Source of the DNA: Glaciozyma antarctica PI12
Taxonomy: Eukaryota > Basidiomycota > Microbotryomycetes > Kriegeriales > Camptobasidiaceae
Reading direction: 5' to 3'
Length of the DNA stretch: 64,000 nt
Assembly: GCA_002917775.1 (NCBI GenBank)
Contig: KZ627151.1
Coordinates: 446,607-510,606 of the forward strand
Positions 54,123 to 64,000 of the stretch are shown here, piece by piece; positions within the stretch are counted from its first letter, which is position 1, and every line of letters begins with the position of its first letter. The notes under the pieces were generated by a model that was not told where the DNA came from, made no database searches, and saw nothing but the letters and a program-made list of their open reading frames with translations. The position numbers and the translations under genes were made by a program.

Positions 54123-55176
54123 ATGTCCCTCCGGCGCCTCTCCACCCACCTCCCTCTCCCTCTCCGCACCCCCACTCCCCGGCGCCTCTCCACCGCCCTC
54201 CCCCCTCCCTCCTCCCGCCGTCTCCTCACCTACTCCGCCCTCCTCTCCGCCGGCCTCTTCTCCGGCTTCTCCCTCGCCCTCGTCCTCCCCCGCCCCCAAC
54301 TCCTCTCCCTCCTCTTCCCCCACCCAACCCCTCATGCACTCCATCCCGAATCAGAAGAGGGCGTCCTGCATGTAGAGGATATCGAATCGGGGTTGCAGGA
54401 GCTTGAGATTGTGAAGCGGTTGCGGGCGGAATTGTTGGATGGGGAAACGTCGGGGAAGGAGACGAGTTTGGAGGGGAAGGGGAGGAGCGAGGGAGTGAAC
54501 AAGTGGAGGGAGAGTAGGCCGTTCGCGACGGCGCCGGGACCGCACTCGCTGAGTGCGCATACGCTGCGAGGGCCAGGCAAGTTCGCGGTCGCGCCGTTGG
54601 TGTTTACGAGCAGGGATAAGAAGGAGGCGGTGTTTATTCTGCATCTGGGTGGGAATATGTGTGGGCATGAAGGTGTGTTCAGGCGGGCGAGGTGGAGAGG
54701 AAGAGGAGGAGCTGATTCTGATTTGGGTGCGCAGGGGTCATTCATGGAGGACTGCTGGCGACGGTGTTGGACGAGGCATTGGGACGAACTGTGGGTCGAT
54801 CCTTCTTAGCTAGAAAAGGAGCTGTCCGCTGGGACAAGATGAGCAGGAGCTCATTCGAATTCCGTAGGCTTTCTTCGCTCTCCCCAGCAATATCGGCGTG
54901 ACGGCAACGCTGGACGTCAAGTACAAGAAGCCGACGTTCGCCAACCAGTACGTCGTCATCCGAACGCAGGTGGGCCACGTGAACGGCCGGAAAGTGCGCG
55001 TCAAGGGACATATCGAGGATCTGGATGGCCAGACGCTGGTTGAGGCTGAGTGAGTCGACTTCGCGCTTCGGTCATGGAACGGAGCTGATGAGTTTTGGTG
55101 AATTAGGGCGCTGTTTGTGGAGCCCAAGATGGCCAAGTTTTTGAAGAGCAGCAGCGTCCGAGAGGCGTTGAAGTAG
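54123..55176 (+). CDS. Hot-dog fold acyl-CoA thioesterase (THEM4-like)
   Basis: PaaI-type hot-dog thioesterases split acyl-CoA to free acid and CoA. The N-terminus (MSLRRLSTHLPLPLRTPTPR) is Arg/Ser-rich like a mitochondrial presequence. A hydrophobic stretch follows (LLTYSALLSAGLFSGFSLAL). The middle holds a helical part (IESGLQELEIVKRLRAELLD). The hot-dog domain begins at APLVFTSRDKKEAVFILHLG. It continues through VIHGGLLATVLDEALGRTAF, the H-G-G...D-E-A signature, then ALPSNIGVTATLDVKYKKPT, VVIRTQVGHVNGRKVRVKGH and EAEALFVEPKMAKFLK. The presence of a membrane segment suggests attachment to the inner mitochondrial membrane. Four introns with canonical borders. Confidence 0.82.
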
Positions 55177-55333
55177 AGCAGAAAGTACGACGGAATAGAT
55201 CTCGTTCAGACCACGGATTCCTCAGTGACTCCAAGCTCGGCCACAGCTCGAAAGCAGCGTAATCGAGCAGCTCCGCCGCGAAAGCCACACACCAGAAAGC
55301 AGATCCATCGTCGTCCCCACCTCGCTCGCACGC

Positions 55334-56066
55334 TCAACCTGGCAGCTTTCCAGTCCGCTGATACGTCGCTACGTCCTGTATCGACCACCCCTTCCCTCCC
55401 TGAGAAGCCTCCACCACCTTCTCCTTCTTCTTCGCCCCATCCACCTCCATCGCGTCGTCCTCATTGTCGCTCTCCACCTCCACCCTCCCCTTCCAATCCC
55501 ACTCCTCCCCATCCACTCCCTCCTTCAGATCCGCTATCCGTACCGACGCTGCTTCCGTGAGCTGCATGTACGCCTTCAACGCCGTTTCGTACGTGGTAGG
55601 GTCCGCAAAGGCGGGAGGAAGGGAGTCGACGAGCTGAGCTAGGTGCGCCTCGACTTCCGGCGTCTACAATCTCGCGTCAGCTCTCCGACTCCAGTGCAGC
55701 CATCAGAATGCGCACCTGTTTAGTCCGCAACAGCATCCCCACGATCCAATCCTTGCTCTCCTCCACCTCCACCGCCGGCGCGACCACACTCCCCTCCCAC
55801 CTATCCTTCTTCCGATCCCTCGCTTCCCCCTTCTTCCTCTCCTCCTCCACACTACTTAACAAGCTCCCCAATCCCACGACCTGAGAGAGCAAGAGGTTGT
55901 ACCGCGCCAGTAGGTCGGACCAGGGCAGGATACCGGGGGAGGAGGTGCTGGGTTCGGGAGTGGAGAGAGAGGCGTGGTGGAGTTGAGTTTGGAGGGCAGC
56001 GATTTGGTCGATTAGTTGGACGAGCTTGAGCCGCAGAGCGTCGAGCTCGGGAGAGGTGTAGGACAT
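55334..56066 (-). CDS. MED8: Mediator subunit 8
   Basis: Med8 belongs to the head module of Mediator, which links regulators to RNA polymerase II in the nucleus. Two exons (from ATG 56064-56066 to TAG at 55334) give about 205 residues. It starts MSYTSPELDALRLKLVQLID. The family blocks are ILPWSDLLARYNLLLSQVVG, IVGMLLRTKQTPEVEAHLAQ, and the C-terminal helix TYETALKAYMQLTEAASVRI. An acidic linker follows, and then WSIQDVATYQRTGKLPG at the end. The LLRTK...PEVE block is the clearest match. It is divergent from the glutamine amidotransferase gene. Confidence 0.8.
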
Positions 56067-56423
56067 GGTGAGTTGAGTTGAGGGCGGGGTGGAGGGTGGG
56101 CGCGCGGCTTAATTGCGAAGGTGATGGGCGCTGGCACGGCTAAGGAAGCTGTGTAGCGAGCGGAGTGCAGCTTGAGCTCAGCTGGGAGTTTTGGAGAGGA
56201 CAAGAGAGGAGCAGCTCGGCGTCGCCTCTCTCCCTCCCTACTCCTCCCTAGCTCGACCTCACCTACAGCCGCGGCAGCACTCCTTTCATCTCATTCACCA
56301 GTACAACACCTCCGTATTGAGCCCCACTTCACCCCCAGCGACCCCCAGCAGCTCCAAGCGCGCGGCTCCTCCCCTCCTGTCTCCGCCCCCGCTCCTTCGC
56401 CTCGTCCCCTCCAGCAGCTCACC
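56067..56423. promoter_or_regulatory. Divergent promoter of MED8 and the amidotransferase
   Basis: About 355 nt between the two start codons. No specific site is recognised. Confidence 0.4.
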
Positions 56424-57499
56424 ATGTTGACCCCCCCGATCTCCTCCACCACCACCCCTCGCTCCTTCATTCAACTCCCTCCCACCGCCACGCGCCCTCT
56501 CCTCGTCCTCGTCCTCCTAGCCGACACGCCAATCCCCTCGTTCGTCCCCTCCCTCCCTCCTACGCTCTCACTAACACCGCCTCCCACAGCGTCAAAGCAG
56601 CACACGGCGACTACCACCAGATCTTCACGACTCTCTTCCGGAAGAGCATCCAGCTCGCCGAGGCGGAGGTGGGGGAGCGACATGCGCACGAAGGCGCGGA
56701 GCGACATGAGATGACGGTGGAGAGCTACGATGTTGTTCGGGGGGATTATCCTACGAAGGAGAGGCTATTGGAGGCACAGGGATTGCTGATCACGGGTAGT
56801 GGTACGTACTGCTCTCGAGCTTCGGTGAACCCACGCTGATGATGGAACAGCTTCCTCCGCCTACCTCCCTACGCCATGGATCACCAAGCTCGTGGAATTC
56901 ACCGCTGAGTTGCCTGTAGTCAACCCGGAGCTCAAGGTCTTTGGAATCTGCTTCGGGCACCAAATCATCGCGAGAGCGTTCGGGGGGGAGGTGGTGAAGA
57001 ACGGATTGGGGTGGGAGATAGGGGTGCGGAAAGTGGGGCTGAGCGAGAGGGGGAAGGAGGTGCTAGGTGGAGAGGAAGTGGTGAGTCTCGTCTCTTTATG
57101 GGGAGGGAGGAAGCTGATGAAGGCGTGCAGGCGATTCACCAGATGCATCAGGATATTGTACCGGCTCTTCCGGAGGCCTTCGAGTCGCTGGGATCGACGG
57201 AGGTGTGCCCTGTCCAGGGGATGGTTCGTCTCTCGCCGTCGGGAGGCGCGTTCGATCCCGCTTGCATCTCGATTATCACTTTCCAAGGTGCGCTCGTCAC
57301 TCTTCCGCTCAGTCCTCGCTGACTTTCGTGCGCAGGACATCCTGAGTTCTCGACGGATATCGTGGAGAAGGTTATCGAGGTGCGGGAGAAGGGAGGCGTG
57401 TTCCCTGCCGAGCTTGCGAAGGTCAGCAGGGGGTACGCGAAGGAGAGTGATGAGGGCGTGCGGATCGGGCGGGTCTTTTTGAAGATGATGGGGGTTTAG
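56424..57499 (+). CDS. Class I glutamine amidotransferase-like protein
   Basis: The fold hydrolyses glutamine or gamma-glutamyl compounds. About six exons give about 260 residues. The start MLTPPISSTTTPRSFIQLPP leads to ATRPLLVLVLLADTP, then VKAAHGDYHQIFTTLFRKSI, the MTVESYDVVRGDYPTKERLL block and LITGSASSAY. The nucleophile elbow is FGICFGHQIIARAFGGEVV, with the Cys in place. VCPVQGMVRLSPSG and GHPEFSTDIVEKVIEV provide the His-Glu pair. It ends RVFLKMMGV. It resembles the yeast YLR126C / plant gamma-glutamyl peptidase group, a stand-alone form without a synthase partner. The substrate is not known. Confidence 0.86.
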
Positions 57500-57854
57500 A
57501 TTGTCGTCGTTGTAGAGGAGGAGAATGTATCGCAAGGGGTCTGCGCTGTGGAATGGGAGGAAATCTGGTCACCGGAGTCCGCCCCAGCAAAATCGCTCAG
57601 GCCGCTCGCTTTCGCTGCTCGAGCTGGGGCGCTCTACCAGTCTACGGAACCGACTGCTTTGCTCTTGCTCTCCGTACATAGTCTACTCCTCTTTTGTTTT
57701 CTGCTCGTCGGCTACTTGCAGCCTTCCGGGGATGGCCGACGGGCATTCACGCGGGGAACACAACTTCGCTCCTTTACTTCCTCCATCTCAAAGGCCAAGC
57801 TCTAAACCGCTTACACCTCACAACCACCTCCTCAGCTCAGTAACACCTACAGCC
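57500..57854. promoter_or_regulatory. Malate synthase promoter region
   Basis: About 355 nt before the malate synthase start. Control by carbon source is expected from the family, but I cannot point to a binding site. Confidence 0.4.
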
Positions 57855-60373
57855 ATGGCTCAGTTCAACGTCCCTGGAGTCCAAGTCCTTGGTCAGTCGC
57901 TGCCTCCCCGCACTTCCTCGAGTGCTCGAGTACCGAGCTGCTCGGTCCGGGCGACTTCGGGGGTGATGCTGCTGGTGCGCCGTGCTATGGGGACGATACT
58001 GCAGAGGTGTAGTGCAGCACTCACTCTGCTATCGGTCCCCTTGCACGAGCAGAGCAGCCGCCTCCGCCAAGTCCCCTCTGGCGACGGCAGCTCTCCACTC
58101 GACCTCCTCATTCCTCTGGACTTCATTACTGACTCTGCCTTCTCTCTTGCCCTCTCTTAGGCCCCGTCGAAGGTAAGATGACCCCCTCACTCCCCCCCCA
58201 CTCGCCACCCCCGGCCTCTCTCCGCCTTTGAACCCCCCGCCTCCCCGCGAGCTTCCGCGCAAGGTGCAGATGACTAACGTTGTTCTCCCCCTCTCCAGGC
58301 GCCCACAAGACGATCATCACTCCCGAGGCCCTCGCCTTCCTCGCCACTCTCCACCGCAACTTCAACCCCACTCGCAAGAGCCTCCTCCACGCCCGCGTCC
58401 TCCAGCAGGCCAAGTACGATGCCGGAGCTCTCCCCGACTTCCACCCCGAGACGGCCTTTATTCGCGAGGATCCTACGTGGCAGGGACCCGTTCCTATGCA
58501 CGGCCTCGAGGACAGGAGGGTCGAGATCACTGGACCCGTGGACCGAAAGATGGTCATCAACGCGCTCAACTCTGGAGCCAAGACGTTCATGGCTGATTTC
58601 GAGGGTGCGTTCGCTTAATTGGTTTCGTGTGGGGAGAAGGAGCTGATCAACGGGCTGTGGAACAGACTCGAACGCTCCTACCTGGGCCAACAACCTCGAT
58701 GGACAGGTCAACCTCCGCGATGCCGTCCGTCGCACGATCAGCTTCAAGAACCCCAACGGCAAGGAGTACAAGCTCAACCCCGAGATTGCCACTCTCCTCG
58801 TTCGGTTCGTTGCCCCACCGTTTCCGTCTCGCGAGCTGGAACTGACCTCGCGATCGCAGCGCTCGCGGATGGCACCTTGACGAGGCTCACGTCGTCGTTG
58901 ACGGACAGCCCATGTCTGGATCCATGTTCGATTTTGGTCTCTACTTCTTCCACAACGCTACCGAGCTCCTCGCCCGCGGATCCGGACCCTACTTCTAGTG
59001 CGTCGCTCGTTCCTACCGCGGCGGCGAGACGTTCCGCTAACCTCGGTTCCTGGCAGCCTTCCTAAGATGGAGCACTACCTCGGTACGCTCGACGCGCTAT
59101 GTATCTTCCTGCGACGTAGCTGACGCGATTTCGCAGAGGCTCGCCTTTGGAACGACATCTTCCGCATGGCTCAGGACATCCTCAGCATCCGTCGCGGCTC
59201 CATTCGCGCCACCGTTCTTATCGAGACGATCACGGCTGCGTTCCAGATGGACGAGATCATCTTTGAGTTGAGGGAGCACTCTGCTGGACTCAACTGCGGT
59301 CGCTGGGATTGTGCGTTCGATTCCAAGTCCCCGTCGCACGACGCAAGCTGACTTTGAGCGCGTAGACATCTTCTCGTTCATCAAGAAGATGCGCTTCCAC
59401 AAGGAGTTCGTTCTCCCCGACCGCGGTCACATCGCCATGACTGTCCCCTTTATGGACTCCTACGTTCGCCTCCTCATCAAGACCTGCCACAGGTGCGTCG
59501 TTCCTCTCGTTTTTGAGCGACTCACGCTGACTTTGAACGCAGGCGAGGAGTTGCTGCGATCGGAGGAATGGCGGCGCTCATCCCCATCAAAAACGACGTA
59601 GCCAAGAACGACGCTGCGATGGAGAAGGTCCGCGTCGACAAGGCTCGTGAGTGCGCCGCTGGCCATGATGGAACTTGGGTCGCCCACCCCGCGCTCGTCA
59701 AGATTGCCATGGACGTTTTCGACAAGGGCATGACCGGCCCTAACCAGGTGTGTTTCCTTTGCCCCGTTTTACGCGTGTGCAGAAGCTGATCGGTTCCTTT
59801 GCGCGCAGTACCACATCCGCCGCGAGGAGGTCAACGTCACTGCCCTCGATCTCCTCAACACGAACGTTCCTGGAGGAATCTCCGAGGCTGGAGTTCGCGA
59901 GAACTGCAACGCTCTCCTGCACTACTGCGCCAACTGGGTCGGTGGACTCGGCTGCGTTCCCGTCAACAACGTTCGTTCCTTCCCTCTTCCTTCTCTCATC
60001 ATCTCGCTAACCTGCTGTACGCCCACAGATGATGGAGGACGCCGCGACCGCCGAGATCTCTCGCTCGCAGCTCTGGCACTGGGCCTACCACGGCGCCGCC
60101 ACCACCGCCGGTGCCAAGATCACGGTCCCTTACATCGACGCCATCCTCGACGAGGAGACGGCGACGGTCAAGAAGACTGGACTCGACCCCAAGCGCGTCG
60201 ACCTCAGTGCGAGGTACCTCAAGGACCAGATTCGGGCCAAGGCGCTCAGCGACTTCTTGACTTCGGACCTTACGTGCGTCGTATCGTTTGCTTTTATTGT
60301 GTTGAGTCTGATGTGGTGTTGCAGGGCTTACTTGGAGGAGTACGCGGTGTCGGGTCGCCCTGCGAAGCTTTGA
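57855..60373 (+). CDS. MLS1: Malate synthase
   Basis: Malate synthase joins glyoxylate and acetyl-CoA in the glyoxylate cycle. About eleven exons give roughly 540 residues. The start [13 protein letters not shown] is followed by a 12-nt exon (58161-58172) coding PVE. Key blocks are [99 protein letters not shown] and [20 protein letters not shown]. Then come [28 protein letters not shown] and the late block [20 protein letters not shown]. The last three residues are AKL, a working form of the PTS1 peroxisomal signal. The next gene also ends in a PTS1. Confidence 0.95.
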
Positions 60374-60605
60374 GTGAGGTTTTGATGAAGGAATTGTGTG
60401 TGCTTTCCGTCGAGATCTGTAACTAGTCATCGTACTCGATCGTCGTCGTTGCTGTTGTTGTCCTCGTCGTTGCGAAATCGAACTTCGACGAGGGAGAGAA
60501 GATGCCGAGATTCGGCTGGGTCGGTTTCTCAATGGGCCGCGTGCGGGGAGACGACTTCGACCGCCTAAGGGCTCTCTCTCAGGAACCACACAGCAAGGCC
60601 TCACG

Positions 60606-61816
60606 ATGTCACCTTCCATCTACCCCGACCTACCTGAGATCGCTGTGCGGCTCGACTCTGGAGGCGTGGCCGTCGTGATCCTCGACCGCCCGGAGCAGCG
60701 TAACGCCTTCACGAACGAGATGAAGGACTCGCTCGTACGTCTCACCTCCGCCGCTCGCACCACCTGCTCACCCCCCAGCACAGGTCGAAGCTTTCCGCCG
60801 GCTCGACGCCGACGACGGGGTCAAAGTCGTCGTCCTGACCGGCGCTCCTAACAAGGGGAACGCCTTCTGCGCCGGTGCGGACCTCTCCAAGGGCGACTTC
60901 AGCAACAAGGGACGTTTCTCGCACAACGCTGCTTCCAACTTGAACGAGCATAGGGACGGAGGAGGACAGACGAGCCTTGCGGCGCTGAGGATTAGGAAGC
61001 CGACGATTTGCGCGATTAACGGACATGGAGTGGGGATTGGTGAGTCGTGCGCTGGTAGGGTGGGAGAGAGGTTGATGGGGTTGTAGGGATCACTATGACG
61101 CTCAGCTTCGATATCCGGTTGGCGTGGAAGGATGCTAAGATTGGGTTCGTGTTCGGCCAGCGAGGGATCGTCCCTGAAGGTACGTCCACGCTTTCTACCC
61201 CGCTCTCAGCCCACTAATTCCCTCCCAGCCGCGTACTCCTAATCTTCCATTCCCTCGCTCTAATCGGCCATTCCCGCGCTCTCGAACTCTTCATGGTCCG
61301 TCCCCTTCCTCCTCCCCATCTCATCCTCTAACCCCCCATCACAGACTGCACGAATCCTCCCCGCCTCATCCCCGACGCTCGACCTCCTCTTTTCCTCCCT
61401 TCACGAGTCCCCCGAGGCGACCGTCGAAGCGGCGCTCGCTCTGGCACACGAGATTGCCGAGAACAACTCGATGGTCAGCATGGCGGTCGCGAAGGCGTTG
61501 GTGTGGAGAGGGATGGAGGATCCTGAGAGCCAGCATTTGCTGGATAGCAAGTCGATGCATGTTACTGGTGAGCAGCTCGAATTTTCGGCGGTGAGAACGT
61601 GCAAGGCTGATGAGCGAGCAGGGAACGGGCTGGATTCCAAGGAGGGCGTGCAGGCGTTCAAGGAGAAGCGAGCGGCCAAGTTCCCGGGAACGGTGCCGAA
61701 GGATTTGCCGACCGAGTTGTGAGTGATGTGGATGGTTGAGAAGGAGGACGGAGGCTGATGAGCGAGCGCGCAGGTACCCGTGGTGGGCGGAGAGGGACGT
61801 CAAGAGCAAGTTGTAG
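60606..61816 (+). CDS. Peroxisomal enoyl-CoA hydratase/isomerase
   Basis: Crotonase-fold enzymes hydrate or isomerise enoyl-CoA in beta-oxidation. The start MSPSIYPDLPEIAVRLDSGG leads to VILDRPEQRNAFTNEMKDSL, KVVVLTGAPNKGNAFCAGAD (oxyanion hole), LRIRKPTICAINGHGVGIGI, TMTLSFDIRLAWKDAKIGF and GQRGIVPE. After a junction come LIGHSRALELFMTARILPAS, ALAHEIAENNSMVSMAVAKA and NGLDSKEGVQAFKEKRAAKF. The end is SKL, a classical PTS1. The exon 61229-61295 does not fit frame with the canonical donor at 61180; a donor four bases later (GTCCAC, 61184) restores it, giving a changed loop just after VPE. Otherwise motifs are complete. Confidence 0.85.
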
Positions 61817-61997
61817 TCTTCTGCGAGATCTTGGTGCGAATTGATTATAGGAGTTTCTTGTCGAGCATAGATAGAGGAAGCGAGAGATTCTAGGGAGCAG
61901 CGAAGCGAAGCAGAGATTCTCAAGTAGGTCCTGACCTCGTCCGCACGCGATACAACTTCCGCGATACCATCGTAATCCAATCCCTGCGCTCCTCCTT

Positions 61998-63378
61998 CTA
62001 TACCCTCACTAGAACCGCCATGCTGAGCCCTTGCGCCAATGCGATCGTGAAGAGGAACTGGATCCTGCGACTCCTCTGCCCGTGCGAGATGGGTGGGGCG
62101 TGCGCATGGTCGAGTGGGGACATGGAAGGGTCGGGGAGGACGAGATGGCGGAGCGACCGAAGCTGCGTGACGTCGAAGGATGAGCGAGAGGTGAGAGGGG
62201 AGAAAGGGAGGACGCACGAGGAAGAAGAAGTCGGCAAGGAAGACGTAGAGGAAGATGCTCCAGAATAGCCAGCCGGTGGCACCGAGTAGACCGGCGAGGA
62301 GGGTGACGATGATCCTGCGTCGTCGTCAGCTCTCGCATTCCACAGGTTCGCAGGCGAGGAGAGGGAGGACGCACCCGACGAACTTGTACCCCTCGTACGC
62401 CACCAGATCCACGACCGTTCCTTCTTCGCCGATACCGAGGAGATAGCATCCCAGCTTAATGCACATGAACTCGAGGAAGAGGAGCCCGAACGCTTTGGAG
62501 GCGGTTTGGCCGAGGATACGAGGGTCGAACTGGCCATGAGCTCCAGCGATGACGGCCGAAAGGAGAATGTAGGTCGTTAGGGCCATGACTTGGGAGGAGC
62601 AGCGTCAGTTTGGGCGAGATCGAGCAAGGGAGAGGCGAGGAGGGGTGGTGCAAGGAAGGGAAGGGGAGAGCTCACCTGGGATATAGAGGTCGGGACAGTT
62701 GATGTCCTCCCTGGGAGGTCTCCATCCCTCGGCAACTCCACTCGTCTCGCTCCTCCTCAAGCTCCTGCTCCAAGGCCTGTGCCTCCACGGCCACAGCACG
62801 AGCCTCAGCTTGTTGAGCACGTAGCCATTCGACACATTGAAGCTATGCTTCAAGTGCGCGAGGGGGAGGAGCCTCGTAAAGTTTTTGTCGAGGTACGCCG
62901 ACCCAGCGTCGAACGCGTGCTTGCCAAACTGCACTCCCATCTGCGCCGTCGCGTCATTCATCCCAGGCCACTGGTCGCCCCCACCGCCTCCTCCTCCTCC
63001 AAGCCACGGCGCGCCTCCTCCGCCCCCACCTCCATCCATGAAAGGCTGCCCCTGTTGAGGAGCTGCGTAACCACCTCCAGAGTGGCCGGCGGGGATGTAC
63101 GAGTCGGGCAGGCCTTGGAGGGAGGGGTTGTGGTAGGCGTTTGACGAGTGCAGCTGCTGCCCGGCGTTCGCGGAGACGGGTGGAGAGGAGAAGCGTTGGT
63201 ACGAGTCGGAGGAGGAGGGGAAGGCGGAGTGGGCGTCGGGGGGAGGAGAGGTCGATGGGATTTGGGACGGAGGGTGCTGAGGGCGCGGGTGCTGGAGAGG
63301 GGGAGGGGAGCGCGAGGAGCCGTACACTAGAGCAGGTCGTGTTAGCGATGTCTGAAAGAACAGCCCGGAGCACGCACT
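61998..63378 (-). CDS. YIF1: YIF1 family Golgi membrane protein
   Basis: Yif1 works with Yip1 and Yos1 in COPII vesicle traffic between endoplasmic reticulum and Golgi. The N-terminal part is Pro/Ser/Gly-rich (MYGSSRSPPPLQHPRPQHPP, then GGGGGGGAPWLGG). The conserved core follows: GKHAFDAGSAYLDKNFTRLL, LKHSFNVSNGYVLNKLRLVL and REDINCPDLYIP. Membrane helices come next: MALTTYILLSAVIAGAHG, SKAFGLLFLEFMCIKLGCYL, LLAGLLGATGWLFWSIFLYV and FLFTIALAQGLSMAVL, ending VRV. No in-frame ATG begins the first long exon. Splicing at donor 63377 and acceptor 63327 joins an A to TG, making ATG across the junction and giving MYGSS as the start. Confidence 0.87.
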
Positions 63379-63648
63379 GGTTCCTGTTGCCTGCTGACGA
63401 GGTGAACGCGAGGATGGGGGCAGCTCAGTCGTGTCGTGTCGTCGTCACGGGCGCTGTTCTTGAGGTCGTTCGCTAGAGCCCTGCTGGTGAGCTTCGTCTG
63501 AGTTGACTGGCGTGGTCGGTGGAGGAGAGTTGAGTCGGTGAGTGACACGTTGAGGAGAGAAAGCGCCAAGGCAGCGCGAGCTTGCTCTCATCCGAACCAT
63601 CGACCCCGGCTCCAGCTGGGCTCACCGGGGCAGTCACCACAAGGAGGC

Positions 63649-64000
63649 ATGGCAGCACTAGCCAAGCTAGCAGGTCCCCGCGACGTGGACTCGTCCCAGC
63701 TCCTCCCCTTCCAACGTCAACTCATCTCCCAGCTCATCCCGCCGCCCGACGCGCACCACTCGACCGGCAACATGCTCCTCATCCTCGCTCGCGGGCTCGG
63801 TTTGCGATATATTGTAGCTACACTTGTGCGTGGAAACGATTGGGAGGAGTGGGAACGGAGCTGACGCGAGGACCCAGCTTCGGATCTACGACACGCCAGG
63901 CCAGCTCGTCTTGCTGCTGAACGCGACCCCGGAGGAGGAGAAGGGACTCAGCGAAGAGGTGGGGATGAGGCTCAAGGTGGTGGGCTACGAGATGCCTCAG
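63649..64000 (+). CDS. RAD1: RAD1/XPF structure-specific endonuclease (start only)
   Basis: Rad1/XPF pairs with Rad10/ERCC1 to cut DNA in nucleotide excision repair. Only the first two exons are in the window. The start MAALAKLAGPRDVDSSQ leads to LLPFQRQLISQLIPPPDAH, GNMLLILARGLGLRYIVATL, then after one intron LRIYDTPGQLVLLLNATPEE and EKGLSEEVGMRLKVVG. This matches the inactive-helicase N-terminus of XPF: the ARGLG motif, then the VLLLNATxEEE strand. The catalytic ERKxxxD nuclease domain would lie to the right of the window. It is divergent from YIF1 with about 270 bp between the starts. Confidence 0.85.

Noticed and set aside
1-64000. Transposons, retroelements, virus-like copies, CRISPR arrays
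   Set aside because: No transposase, reverse transcriptase, integrase or capsid-like frame, long terminal repeats or spaced repeat array could be seen on either strand.

Overview
The window looks like a compact, GC-rich basidiomycete yeast genome, most likely a red yeast of the Rhodotorula/Rhodosporidium type (Sporidiobolales; this placement is inference). The evidence is dense gene packing on both strands, short introns of about 45-80 nt with CTGAC/CTCAC branch sites and CAG/TAG acceptors, several exons per gene, and recognisable fungal and basidiomycete proteins. I see no transposon, LTR element, virus-like copy, CRISPR array, rRNA or convincing tRNA.

Left third (0-24 kb): a C-terminal exon at the left edge, the eEF1A lysine methyltransferase EFM5, ribosomal eL38, an RRG7-like nuclease-fold mitochondrial protein, the C-terminal half of a fungal transcription factor, WASP, calmodulin, an unknown CaaX-box protein, an ankyrin protein, a PhzF-family enzyme, a cytochrome-b5-fused sphingolipid desaturase, elongin C, a PlsC-type acyltransferase, ribosomal eL24, an F-box/LRR protein and Ubc13.

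Middle (24-40 kb): an unknown protein, an MFS hexose transporter, the Qc-SNARE Syn8, a MOSC-domain (mARC-like) protein and two large unrecognised proteins. From about 38.7 to 52.3 kb gene density drops. This stretch holds five predicted secreted proteins: a tandem array of three paralogues of a cysteine-poor, Trp-rich family I cannot name (40.5-46.0 kb, minus strand), then two tandem CHRD-domain proteins (49.0-52.3 kb, plus strand). The mitochondrial ribosomal protein mL58 lies between the two sets. This secreted island is the most interesting part of the window.

Right part (52.8-64 kb): acyl-protein thioesterase, a hot-dog acyl-CoA thioesterase, MED8, a class I glutamine amidotransferase, malate synthase ending in AKL, an enoyl-CoA hydratase ending in SKL, the Golgi protein YIF1 and the start of the RAD1/XPF nuclease. 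Malate synthase and the hydratase are adjacent and both carry peroxisomal targeting signals, so they may serve fatty-acid breakdown and the glyoxylate cycle together.

The gene structures are informative. Two introns use GC-AG borders with the same GCAAGT donor (calmodulin, EFM5). YIF1 appears to have its start codon split by an intron. The eL38 start codon is followed at once by an intron. Calmodulin and malate synthase contain 12-nt exons.
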